This document shows, one piece after another, positions 42,998 to 51,391 of a DNA stretch of 64,000 nt (position 1 is its first letter; every line of letters starts with the position of its first letter). The notes beneath the pieces were generated by a model that was given only the letters and a program-made list of their open reading frames with translations, was not told the origin of the DNA and did no database searches. The position numbers were made by a program, and so were the translations under genes. The DNA is from Paenibacillus sp. H1-7 (GTDB taxonomy: Bacteria; Bacillota; Bacilli; Paenibacillales; NBRC-103111), in NCBI RefSeq assembly GCF_022354825.1, contig NZ_CP031168.1, forward strand, positions 5,147,501-5,211,500, read 5' to 3'.

Positions 42998-44860
42998 TTA
43001 TGGTATATTCGATCCGACATCAGCAGCGGTGAGCGGACGATTCGTAAAAGTCGTCGCATTGGAGCGTTCGTCCGCTCCCGTATCGTTCACGGAACGAGAT
43101 TCCCCGTCCATGTCCGTAGTTACGAAGGAATAAGTGCCTTTGGAATAATTGATCGCCGGACTTGTAGCCGACAGCTTTTGCAGCCCTCCTACCGTCGTAA
43201 ACAACGGATTCGTATTCCAAATTTCTGCGGTTGTCCGCGATTTGTTGTTCACGGTGCTGCCAAACCCGATATTGCCTTCGAACAACGTGTTAGTAGCAGC
43301 CGCTTCATTATATAACGTCCCCGTCGTATTTCGCACGATATTGTTAGCGACTATGCTGTCCTGAGGCGCATACGTTTTGCCCGAGCCTACAATAATGCCC
43401 GTTGCGCTGTCCACAATCGTATTGTTGACCACCTGCGCACGATAAATTTTCCATTGAGCCGTCAAATCGCTAGGTGAAGGGTTAGGCGGGTATCCGCTCG
43501 TTCCGCCGTCAAAGTCCCCGCTGTCCAGCAGGATCGCCTTGCCGGTCAGCTTCTCCATGTAGTTATTATAAATCTTATGGTCATTACCATAAATGCGGAT
43601 ACCGTCCTGAGCCGATTCTACGCCATCGCCCAGGAAGAAGTTTCCATAGAAGCTGTTAGAGTGGCCATGTCTCGAGGTCAGCGCTCCCTTGGACGTTTTG
43701 AACGTATTGTACCTTACCGTGTTATTGCTGCTCTTGACGGAGACGATCTCCGGCTCGCCATCGGTATTTTCGAACAGGTTGTACTGAATCGTATTAAATC
43801 CGTCGGACAAGGAAACGCCGGACAACCCTAGACGTATCGTCTCTTTGCCGTTCGCTACCCAAGGCCCCACATCGTGGAAATAGTTGTACTCGATGACATC
43901 GTGCTGCGAAATATTTCCGTTCCCATCCCCTTGGTAGGCGATTAACGGGCCGGTGTCAGTCTTGTTGCCGAAGTCATTGCGGTCGATCGTGTTATGGTGG
44001 CTGTTGACCCCGCTGACCTGAAGCCAGAAGAGCTCGGTCCCGGTAGCCCCGAGTGCAAATTGATTTCTCGTTACCCGGACATTATTAGAGCCGTTTAATA
44101 AAACCGCAGTTTTACCGGTATTCGTAAACTTCAGCCCTTCAATGGTAATATACGCACCATTATTGACATTTAAGGCAGCGCCTCCGGAGATGATCGCTTG
44201 GCCCCGATTCGCCGCTTTAATAGTAATAGGGCTGCCGGAGGTTCCCTGCTTGCCGTTGATTTCGAAAGCATTGCTTTGTGAGTACGTGCCATTGGCAAGT
44301 ACGATATTGGTGCCAGCTGCGATATCGCTGCTCAGCACGGACTGAAGCTGATCCGACGTTGCGACAGGAATGACGCCGCTCGGGCTGCTGCCGTACAGTT
44401 CAATTTCCGTATAGCTGTTCCAGGCAGTAGCTGAATTGCCGTGTCCGACGAGACGAATGTAACGCACTGCGTTGACGTCGGGGAAATCGAACGTCTGCAG
44501 GCTGTTGTTCAAGCTGCTTACTACATTACTTTGTACCGTTGTAAAATTAACGTTGTCCGTTGAAGTCTGAATATCGAAACGGAACGTTCTCGCCACTCCA
44601 TTCTGGAAGGCCACCTTAATATAGCCTAAGGAATGATAGCTCCCCAGATCAAGCTTGATCCACTGTCCGTCGCCGCTAGCCGACCAGCGTGTAGCCAAAT
44701 CTCCATCAACAGTGTTCGCCGGCACATTGCCGTCATCGGTGCTTGCCGTTACCCCGGACGGAAGTACCGTCAATTTGGTATCGGCCGCCAAGCCCTTAAC
44801 CGGTATCAGAGCTACGAGCATTGCAAAGCATACCATCAACAAAAAGCTTGTTTTTTTCAT
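42998..44860 (-). CDS. Secreted PL6 polysaccharide lyase with F5/8C (discoidin) domain
   Basis: 620 residues. Signal peptide to about residue 27 (cleavage near GLAA-D). An F5/8 type C/CBM32-like carbohydrate-binding domain follows (NTVDGDLATRWSASGDGQWI ... YIRLVGHGNS), then a right-handed beta-helix of PL6. The Brønsted base K376 (IVSVKSS) and acid R397 (SRHGHSN) are 21 residues apart as in chondroitinase B (K250/R271). It cleaves uronate linkages by beta-elimination outside the cell; alginate and dermatan/chondroitin are the known PL6 substrates. ATG 44860 is preferred over 44905 because it starts the signal peptide and has AAGGAT upstream. A cre-like site lies 74 bases upstream. Confidence 0.92.
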   Translation of the reverse strand: MKKTSFLLMVCFAMLVALIPVKGLAADTKLTVLPSGVTASTDDGNVPANTVDGDLATRWSASGDGQWIKLDLGSYHSLGYIKVAFQNGVARTFRFDIQTSTDNVNFTTVQSNVVSSLNNSLQTFDFPDVNAVRYIRLVGHGNSATAWNSYTEIELYGSSPSGVIPVATSDQLQSVLSSDIAAGTNIVLANGTYSQSNAFEINGKQGTSGSPITIKAANRGQAIISGGAALNVNNGAYITIEGLKFTNTGKTAVLLNGSNNVRVTRNQFALGATGTELFWLQVSGVNSHHNTIDRNDFGNKTDTGPLIAYQGDGNGNISQHDVIEYNYFHDVGPWVANGKETIRLGLSGVSLSDGFNTIQYNLFENTDGEPEIVSVKSSNNTVRYNTFKTSKGALTSRHGHSNSFYGNFFLGDGVESAQDGIRIYGNDHKIYNNYMEKLTGKAILLDSGDFDGGTSGYPPNPSPSDLTAQWKIYRAQVVNNTIVDSATGIIVGSGKTYAPQDSIVANNIVRNTTGTLYNEAAATNTLFEGNIGFGSTVNNKSRTTAEIWNTNPLFTTVGGLQKLSATSPAINYSKGTYSFVTTDMDGESRSVNDTGADERSNATTFTNRPLTAADVGSNIP

Positions 44861-44933
44861 GAACGCCGCACATCCTTTACAGAAATGAAATTGCTGTCGA
44901 GCCAATTTACCCTTTTCTGCATAACACCTTGTT

Positions 44934-44947
44934 TTAAAGCGTTTTCA
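44934..44947 (-). promoter_or_regulatory. cre-like site upstream of PL6 gene
   Basis: Minus strand TGAAAACGCTTTAA, close to the CcpA consensus TGWAARCGYTWNCW. It suggests catabolite control of the lyase gene. Confidence 0.6.
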
Positions 44948-45035
44948 TAAAATAGAGTGCGCACTCCGATTTATTTATAGCCCATCTGCGACAGAATTGA
45001 AATCATCAAAATCACGAAACGGTCTTCAAAAATAG

Positions 45036-45077
45036 AAAAACAAGCCATTCCGTCCATGTTTGATTAGAAGGAATGGC
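45036..45077 (-). terminator. Terminator of the Lpl-type transporter operon
   Basis: Arms GCCATTCC (45044-45051) and GGAATGGC (45070-45077) followed on the minus strand by TTGTTTTTC; 14 bases past the stop at 45091. Confidence 0.75.
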
Positions 45078-45090
45078 CTTTTTCTGTTGA

Positions 45091-45969
45091 CTAACCCTTG
45101 ATTGCACCGATCAAGGCGCCTTTGACGAAGTATTTTTGCAGGAATGGGTACACCAGCAAAATCGGCACCGTCGCTACGATAATCGTCGCATACTTCAACG
45201 TAACGGACAGCATGGCCACATCCGAATCGGAAGCTCCGACAGCCATCGCGCTCGCCTCCCCTTGCAGCAGGATTTCACGTAAAATTAGCTGAAGCGGATA
45301 CATAGAGCGATCCTGCAGGAAGATCAGGGCGTGGAACCAGGAATTCCAATGGCTTACGCCGTAATAGAGCAGCATAACCGCTATAACGGGCATCGACAAC
45401 GGAAGAATTATCCGGAACAGAATGACGAAATCGTTCGCCCCGTCCATCTTGGCCGATTCCTCCAGCGCGTCCGGGATGGATTCGAATGCCGTTTTCATAA
45501 GGATAAGGTTAAACGTATTAATCGCCTGCGGAATAATGAGCGCCCACAGCGTGTTGGCCAATCCGACGCCTTTTACAGTCAAATAGAACGGGATCAGCCC
45601 TCCGCTGAAGAACATGGTGAACACGATGAACAGCATGATGGGCTTTCGGTAGCCCAAGCTTTTGCGGGACAGCGAATAGGCGCCGAGCGACGTCAGCAGG
45701 ATGTTGAACATTAGCCCGACAACGACGACAAAAAACGTATTGAAATATCCTTTTAAAATGTTCGGGTTCGCAAACACGCTCGAATAAGCATCGAACGACA
45801 AGCCGAGAGGCTTCCACAAAATGCCGTTGAACGCCATCAGTTGTCCGGCATCGCTCACGGAGGCAAAGGCTACATAGATGATCGGATAAATGGTTAATAG
45901 CATCAATGCGGTCAAAAACAACCCGTTGACCATATCAAAGCAGCGTTCCGGAAATGTCGGCCGGTTCAT
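45091..45969 (-). CDS. Sugar ABC transporter permease (LplC/YtcP type)
   Basis: 292 residues, six membrane helices. Family marks: VNGLFLTALMLLTIYPIIYV, EAA loop EESAKMDGANDFVILFRIILP, and QKYFVKGALIGAIKG at the end. ATG 45969 is used instead of 45975 because the AAGGAGGAG site abuts the latter. It starts 13 bases after the LplB-type permease. With the binding protein at 47024 it forms an importer for oligosaccharides made by the neighbouring PL6 lyases (inference from position). Confidence 0.93.
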   Translation of the reverse strand: MNRPTFPERCFDMVNGLFLTALMLLTIYPIIYVAFASVSDAGQLMAFNGILWKPLGLSFDAYSSVFANPNILKGYFNTFFVVVVGLMFNILLTSLGAYSLSRKSLGYRKPIMLFIVFTMFFSGGLIPFYLTVKGVGLANTLWALIIPQAINTFNLILMKTAFESIPDALEESAKMDGANDFVILFRIILPLSMPVIAVMLLYYGVSHWNSWFHALIFLQDRSMYPLQLILREILLQGEASAMAVGASDSDVAMLSVTLKYATIIVATVPILLVYPFLQKYFVKGALIGAIKG

Positions 45970-45982
45970 CTGCATCTCCTCC

Positions 45983-46939
45983 TTACCACAAGCTCGTGTC
46001 GTTCAATCTCCGGCTAAGCCAGTTGGAGAAGACGAGCAGCGTGAAATTGACGGCGGAATTGAACAAGCCAACCGCCGAGCTGAAGCTGTAATTGAAATCC
46101 TGCAGGCCCACGCGGTACACGTAAGAAGAAACGACGTCAGCAGTTTCATAAGTGCTTGGGTTATACAGCAAAATGATTTTCTCAAAACCTACATTCATCA
46201 TCCGTCCCATTTCAAGAATAAGCAGAATGACGATGGTCGGCATGATGCCGGGAATCGTAACATGAAGCATCTGCTTCCAACGTCCTGCCCCGTCCATCCG
46301 CGCCGCCTCATACTGCTCCGGATCGATACCGGTCAAGGCCGCCAGGTAGATGATGGTTCCCCATCCGATGTGCTGCCATATCCCAGACGACACATATACG
46401 GAACGGAATAGCTCCGGCTCCAAAAGGAAGGTAGAGCGCTCGCCGCCGAACCAGGCAATCACGTCGTTGATAAGCCCTTCACTGGATGTAAAATCCTTGA
46501 CAATCCCGCAGATGACGACAAGCGAGATGAAATGCGGCATATAGGTTACGGTTTGAACCGTACGCTTGAATATGGAATTTTTTATTTCATTTAGCAGTAA
46601 AGCAAGAATGATCGGAGCCGGGAAGCCGAAGATCAATTCATACAAGCTGATGAGCACTGTGTTCTTTATCGTCCGCCAAAAGTACGGTCCGGTAAAAAAG
46701 TCTTTAAAATGGGCAAAGCCTACCCAATCGCTCCCCCAAATTCCGAGCCGGGGAGAAAAATCCTTGAAGGCAATCATCGCCCCATACATAGGCGCATAAT
46801 GAAATACAACGTAATACAGCAATACCGGAAGCAGCATGACGTACAGCAGCTTATTCTTCCGGATATCCAGCAGCAGGCCCGCTTTCATCCGCTTTTTCTC
46901 TATAAAGGCCGGTGTCGTTTCCTGATTGACGGCGGTCAT
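45983..46939 (-). CDS. Sugar ABC transporter permease (LplB/YteP type)
   Basis: 318 residues. The conserved VMLLPVLLYYVVFHYAPMYG, GLINDVIAWFGG, EAA loop EAARMDGAGRWKQMLHVTIP and MMNVGFEKIILLYNP are all present. The frame extends to 47011, but ATG 46939 has GGAG nine bases upstream and begins just before the conserved region. It lies 85 bases after the binding-protein gene. Confidence 0.93.
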   Translation of the reverse strand: MTAVNQETTPAFIEKKRMKAGLLLDIRKNKLLYVMLLPVLLYYVVFHYAPMYGAMIAFKDFSPRLGIWGSDWVGFAHFKDFFTGPYFWRTIKNTVLISLYELIFGFPAPIILALLLNEIKNSIFKRTVQTVTYMPHFISLVVICGIVKDFTSSEGLINDVIAWFGGERSTFLLEPELFRSVYVSSGIWQHIGWGTIIYLAALTGIDPEQYEAARMDGAGRWKQMLHVTIPGIMPTIVILLILEMGRMMNVGFEKIILLYNPSTYETADVVSSYVYRVGLQDFNYSFSSAVGLFNSAVNFTLLVFSNWLSRRLNDTSLW

Positions 46940-47023
46940 TCTTGTCCACTCCATTCTTCCGCTGCTTTTTATGGAGAACGTGCCAGCCATTGGCGGACAC
47001 GTCCCATACAAGCATCCATTGTT

Positions 47024-48646
47024 TTACCGTTTGTTGTAACGATCGTATGCATCCTGGTAAATTTTGGTAACTTTATCACTGCCCATTTCTTTAATCCGTT
47101 TCACGTACTCATCGAATTTCTCGATCGGCTCCTTGCCCATGACGAATTTCACGAACATTTCTTCTTTGTAGCTGGCAATAGCGGTGCTGATTTTGGCCAC
47201 TTCCTTGCTTTCTTCCACCGTCGGAGTAATAAACAGCGGCATCACATGCTTGGCCGCGTCCGTTTCACTCCAGATGCCGACTGCCTCATCCTGCTCCTTG
47301 AACGTATTGAAGCTTTTGCGGGAATCGCCCGGGAACGGACCGTTCGGCTTCGTATATTGGGAGACCATTTGCTGCAAGTTGTATTTCGGATCCTTAGTAA
47401 TTTTGTCGGTAAATGTCGGAACGCCGTTCTTCATCGTATAGCTTTCCCCTTCGATCCCGAAGTTGAACAGCAGGCTTCCTTTCTCGCTGTAGGCGTAATC
47501 GAGCCATTTTACGGCCAATTCAGGATTTTTGGCGGCATCGGTCACCGCTTTGCTGGCGGCAGGGTTGTACTTGAAATCGCGCTGGCCTATAAAAGCCCGC
47601 TCGCCTTTCTTCAAGGTCGGATAGGGTGCCGCTACCAATTGGAATTTCGGGTCCTGCTTCTTCCCTGTCTCCATCCAGCGACCCATACCGCCGCTCAACA
47701 AGCCTACGGTTGCGCCCGAAGCGTTGCCCAATATTTTGTTATCCAGCGCCTTCGAATCGGTATTGAGCGCGAAATCCTTGTCGATCAGCCCTTCCGAGTA
47801 CCATTTGCGCAGCAGCTGTAAAGCATCTTTAAATTGCGGATCGATTGGCCCGTACTTCACTTTGCCTTGATCGTCGATGTAATAACGGTTCGCCGTTCGG
47901 AATGCGCCAATGAAGGCATCCTGCACATTGAATTCGTTACTGTACTGGGCGGTAAACGGAGCGGTAGCACCTTTCTTTTCCTTAAACGCTTTCAACACCG
48001 TATACCATTCGTCGATAGTGGTCGGGACTTGCAAATTCAACTCGTCCAGCCAGTCCTTACGGATCATCGGTCCGCGGAATACGAGCCCGTTATCAGGACG
48101 AATCATAGGGAAGACATAATATTTCCCGCTGTCGGTCTTCAGCATTTTATCCAGCTCTTTATCCTGCTGCAGCATTTTCTTCAAGTTCGGAGCATGCTTG
48201 TCGATTAGTTCGTTTAACGGGAGAATCACCTTGTCTCCTATCGCTTTTTCCGGTCCGCCCGGATAGGCGTTGTTCCAGTCGTACTCAATTACATCCGGTA
48301 AATTGTTGGACGCAATGAGAAGGTTAAATTGTTCCTTCGACTGGCCATCCGCCGGATGGGAATATTTGACCTTAATGCCGGTATCCTTCTCCAGCTGCTT
48401 GCCGAACGGCGAATCGGCCAGGTTAGGAACGAACGTGGTCAAATTGCCGTTGATTTGCTCCCAGGATGTTATGGTCTCTCCTGTTGTGACCGGATACTTG
48501 CCTGCATCCGCTGCCGGCGCTGCCGGAGGCTTGGCTGCGTCCGTGCCTCCTTGTTTGGTGTCCGAGCAGGCTGCGAGCATACTGGTGGACGCCAATACGA
48601 TAGAAACGGCGACACCTATCGACTTTTTCTTGGAATGCTTATTCAT
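47024..48646 (-). CDS. Extracellular solute-binding lipoprotein (LipO/LplA type)
   Basis: 540 residues. Signal peptide with lipobox MLAAC, then a low-complexity Ala/Pro linker (DAAKPPAAPAADAG) tethering the binding domain. The folded part shows SNNLPDVIEYDWNNAYPGG, MIRKDWLDELNLQVPTTIDE and the C-terminal YQDAYDRYNKR, as in oligo-uronide-type Lpl binding proteins. ATG 48646 has GAGGGG upstream and is preferred over 48676. First gene of the binding protein-permease-permease operon in the lyase locus; it likely binds unsaturated oligouronides (inference). Confidence 0.92.
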   Translation of the reverse strand: MNKHSKKKSIGVAVSIVLASTSMLAACSDTKQGGTDAAKPPAAPAADAGKYPVTTGETITSWEQINGNLTTFVPNLADSPFGKQLEKDTGIKVKYSHPADGQSKEQFNLLIASNNLPDVIEYDWNNAYPGGPEKAIGDKVILPLNELIDKHAPNLKKMLQQDKELDKMLKTDSGKYYVFPMIRPDNGLVFRGPMIRKDWLDELNLQVPTTIDEWYTVLKAFKEKKGATAPFTAQYSNEFNVQDAFIGAFRTANRYYIDDQGKVKYGPIDPQFKDALQLLRKWYSEGLIDKDFALNTDSKALDNKILGNASGATVGLLSGGMGRWMETGKKQDPKFQLVAAPYPTLKKGERAFIGQRDFKYNPAASKAVTDAAKNPELAVKWLDYAYSEKGSLLFNFGIEGESYTMKNGVPTFTDKITKDPKYNLQQMVSQYTKPNGPFPGDSRKSFNTFKEQDEAVGIWSETDAAKHVMPLFITPTVEESKEVAKISTAIASYKEEMFVKFVMGKEPIEKFDEYVKRIKEMGSDKVTKIYQDAYDRYNKR

Positions 48647-48801
48647 GTCAATCCCCCTCATCAATATGTGGTTCATCGTTGTGAGCCCTAGCGTTATTAT
48701 CGAATGGAACAGGCCTGTTGAACATCATCAAAATACGAAAACCGTCTGTAAAATCGAGAATCCATGTAGGGCAAAAGCCGTACCGGACCTGTAAAATCGG
48801 G

Positions 48802-48823
48802 AAAAGCCGCACAAAGCGGCTTC
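48802..48823 (-). terminator. Terminator of the membrane-tethered AraC gene
   Basis: Arms AAGCCGC and GCGGCTT around five bases; the minus strand continues TTCCCGATTTT. It lies between the AraC-type gene and the binding-protein gene. T tract is short. Confidence 0.6.
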
Positions 48824-48891
48824 GGAGGCAACACTATAACTCCACATAGTGGAATTTTCTTCTGCATCAGCTGAGCATTAACAAATGATTA

Positions 48892-51207
48892 CTACATCAG
48901 ACCCTTATACTTGCCTGGGGTAATTCCCTCGTACTTTTTAAAAATGCGGTTGAACGTATTGATATCCGTGTAGCCTACCTTTCTTGCAATTTCTCCGATA
49001 GCGTAGGATGATTCCGATAACAGCCTCTTGGCCTCCTCGAGACGCGTCTTGTTAATAAACTCCAGCAGCGCTTCACCCGTTTGGGCTTTAAATTGCTTGG
49101 ACAAGTAAGACGGCGTCAGCTTGAACACTTCCCCGATCATCGTAATATTCAAATTCTCCGAGCTGTAATTGTCCTGGACATAGGCGATGACCTGCTGGCT
49201 GAGCTGATTTTGGTCCTGCTTGCGATCTTCCTCGATCGATTGGCACGCCTCATTCAGCACTTCGCCGATCTGCGTTCTCATTTCCTTGATCGTTTCACAT
49301 GCGGTCAGCCGTTCCACCGGATTGACATGATCCATAAATTCCCGCTTGCCGGCGGCGCCGATTTCATCCATCGTTTTGAGCATCGTACTGATGAGATCGA
49401 ACATTAGGCATTTGGCGAGAGGCACGGACGGCGAAGCGCCGGACACGTTAATTTCTATAATCTCATCAACTAGTGCTTTCGATTTCTCATAATCGCCTGT
49501 CTTTACAAAATTGATCAGCTGCTGCTCTATATGCAGCGGATAATAATAACCTGTCGATGCCCGGCCTGATCCGGCCGAAGGCAATTCCCGATAACGGATG
49601 ACCTCCCCGCTGCCCATCACGAGCCGGTATTCCAGAGCAGCCAGAGATTCCTGGTAAGCGCGAGAGATTCCTTCTACCTCCTGATGAATGGAGCTGACGG
49701 CAACGGTCAGATGGACATGGAAATGATCCAGCACAAAGGCTTTGACCTGCTCTGCGATTCGGCCTAATGCTTCCTCCTCAGGCTTGTCGTCCAAGAAATG
49801 GATGATGCAAACCTGCATGTCGTCAAGCTCCGTCGTAAGCGCCTGATAACGGCTTCCCGCGATCTCTTCCGCGACGTTCATGAGGATGAATTGGACCAGC
49901 TTCACCTTCTGCGGATCGACGAAGCCGTTAACCTCGAATTTGCCGTAATGTTCGACATGGAACAACAGGACGGCGAAATGCGGAGTGGAGAGCCGGATAT
50001 TGTGGGCTGCGAGCGATTCGTGAACCGGTACATCGGTATCCGGGCGTCCTTTCAGCAGTCCTTGCAAAAAATGAGAACGGATCGCATCGCGATGCTGCTC
50101 GAGCCGTTGTCCGATTTTCTCTTTTTCAGCAAAGGTATCGTTCAGTGCTGTCTGCAAGTACCCGTATTCATTAGAGCCCTCCTCGAACGAGATGCCGGAT
50201 CTCGAGGATAGATTGCGAATGAGCGAGCTGATAGGGTTGTAGTTTCTTTTCATAAACCATACCGTAACGACGCCCCCGATCAATAAACTCAGACCCAGGC
50301 TAAGATAGATCAGTTTTTTGACATATTGCATCTTCTCATCGAATAGCTCGGCGGGCATCATCGATACGTATTTCCATCCCGTATTTTCGGATGTAGTATA
50401 CGACACCGCCACCTCCTGCCCTTCGCTTTCCCCGTAGATAAGCCCGTTATTGCCGGGCAACCGGTCGTTGGCAAGAAAGCCCGGCTTGTGCTCAAGCCCG
50501 CCCGAAGCGATCAGCCGGTCTTGTTTGTCCAGTACCGCTACAGAAGAACGGTTTGCGGGACTGCTGTTTTCCAGCAGCTTGGAGTCCTTAATGATAAACA
50601 GAATCACCGCTCCCGGCTGTTCCGGATTGTCCAGCAGCACGGATTTGGCGTACATAACGGCTTTGATAGCCTGTCCGTCATCCCTCAACGTTATGGGGGC
50701 ATACTCTTGTATGTACCTTCTGTCGAAAAAAGACTTCCATTCCTCATAGCTCATGTCATCGCGTTCACGGATCGTATTGTATAAGGCCCGGCTGTCGATA
50801 TGATCGCGAGTCGATATGACGGTATCGCTGTTTTTGTAATATACGTACACCTGTTCTATGTAATCGTTAGCCATCTTGTACAGCCGTAAATCGGCGGCGA
50901 TGCTGACAACTTCATAATAATCGTTGTCCGTCAACGGCTTGGTCGTGGGAATGAATCCCGCAAGCCGCTTGCTAAGCGCCATTTCCACACTTAAACGTTC
51001 AATTCCGCTAAGATTGCTGTCTATCGCCTGCTCCATCTGCTGAAGGAGCGATTCATTAGCCCGGTTTACCTCGGATTCCACAACGTGCCAGGTTGCCGTG
51101 TAGATGATGCCGCTAATCATGATCGGGACAAGCAGTACGGATAGATAGGAGACAAGCCAGTTGACAACAACGCTGCGTGATTTGATACGGATTTTTCGTA
51201 AAGCCAT
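48892..51207 (-). CDS. Membrane-tethered AraC-family regulator with Cache-type sensor
   Basis: 771 residues. A membrane helix at about 15-37 and a second at about 299-321 enclose an extracellular Cache-like sensor of some 260 residues (VYVYYKNSDTVISTRDHID; SYTTSENTGWKYVSMMP). The cytoplasmic part ends in two AraC HTH units (IGEVFKLTPSYLSKQFKAQT and IGEIARKVGYTDINTFNRIF). No kinase domain is present, so sensor and DNA-binding domain are in one polypeptide. ATG 51207 has GGAGG seven bases upstream. Placed between the importer and the giant lyase gene, it probably activates the locus on sensing extracellular saccharide. Confidence 0.9.
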   Translation of the reverse strand: MALRKIRIKSRSVVVNWLVSYLSVLLVPIMISGIIYTATWHVVESEVNRANESLLQQMEQAIDSNLSGIERLSVEMALSKRLAGFIPTTKPLTDNDYYEVVSIAADLRLYKMANDYIEQVYVYYKNSDTVISTRDHIDSRALYNTIRERDDMSYEEWKSFFDRRYIQEYAPITLRDDGQAIKAVMYAKSVLLDNPEQPGAVILFIIKDSKLLENSSPANRSSVAVLDKQDRLIASGGLEHKPGFLANDRLPGNNGLIYGESEGQEVAVSYTTSENTGWKYVSMMPAELFDEKMQYVKKLIYLSLGLSLLIGGVVTVWFMKRNYNPISSLIRNLSSRSGISFEEGSNEYGYLQTALNDTFAEKEKIGQRLEQHRDAIRSHFLQGLLKGRPDTDVPVHESLAAHNIRLSTPHFAVLLFHVEHYGKFEVNGFVDPQKVKLVQFILMNVAEEIAGSRYQALTTELDDMQVCIIHFLDDKPEEEALGRIAEQVKAFVLDHFHVHLTVAVSSIHQEVEGISRAYQESLAALEYRLVMGSGEVIRYRELPSAGSGRASTGYYYPLHIEQQLINFVKTGDYEKSKALVDEIIEINVSGASPSVPLAKCLMFDLISTMLKTMDEIGAAGKREFMDHVNPVERLTACETIKEMRTQIGEVLNEACQSIEEDRKQDQNQLSQQVIAYVQDNYSSENLNITMIGEVFKLTPSYLSKQFKAQTGEALLEFINKTRLEEAKRLLSESSYAIGEIARKVGYTDINTFNRIFKKYEGITPGKYKGLM

Positions 51208-51310
51208 TCTGCTGCCTCCGAACATTGAATTTGAAAACCCTTTCTCCAATTATACACAAAAGCCGGACGATGAACAGTGTCCTTCATCCGGTTCATCTTA
51301 GTCGCAAAAG

Positions 51311-51384
51311 ACCGCCTGCCGCATCGGCGGGCAGGCGGTAAAGCTTAAACAGAGCCGGCTGTTGTTCAGACAGCAGCCAGCTCT
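51311..51384 (-). terminator. Tandem terminators after the giant surface lyase gene
   Basis: First hairpin: 15-base arms 51351-51365 and 51370-51384 (two G-U pairs), then TGTTTAAGCTTT. Second hairpin: perfect 10-base arms ACCGCCTGCC and GGCAGGCGGT (51311-51320, 51330-51339), then CTTTTG on the minus strand. Two stacked terminators follow this 5.7-kb gene. Confidence 0.85.
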
Positions 51385-51391
51385 GTTCGTA

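Noticed and set aside
46709..47821. 370-codon plus-strand open frame
   Set aside because: Antisense shadow of the LipO-type binding protein and the LplB-type permease, both of which have clear family motifs.
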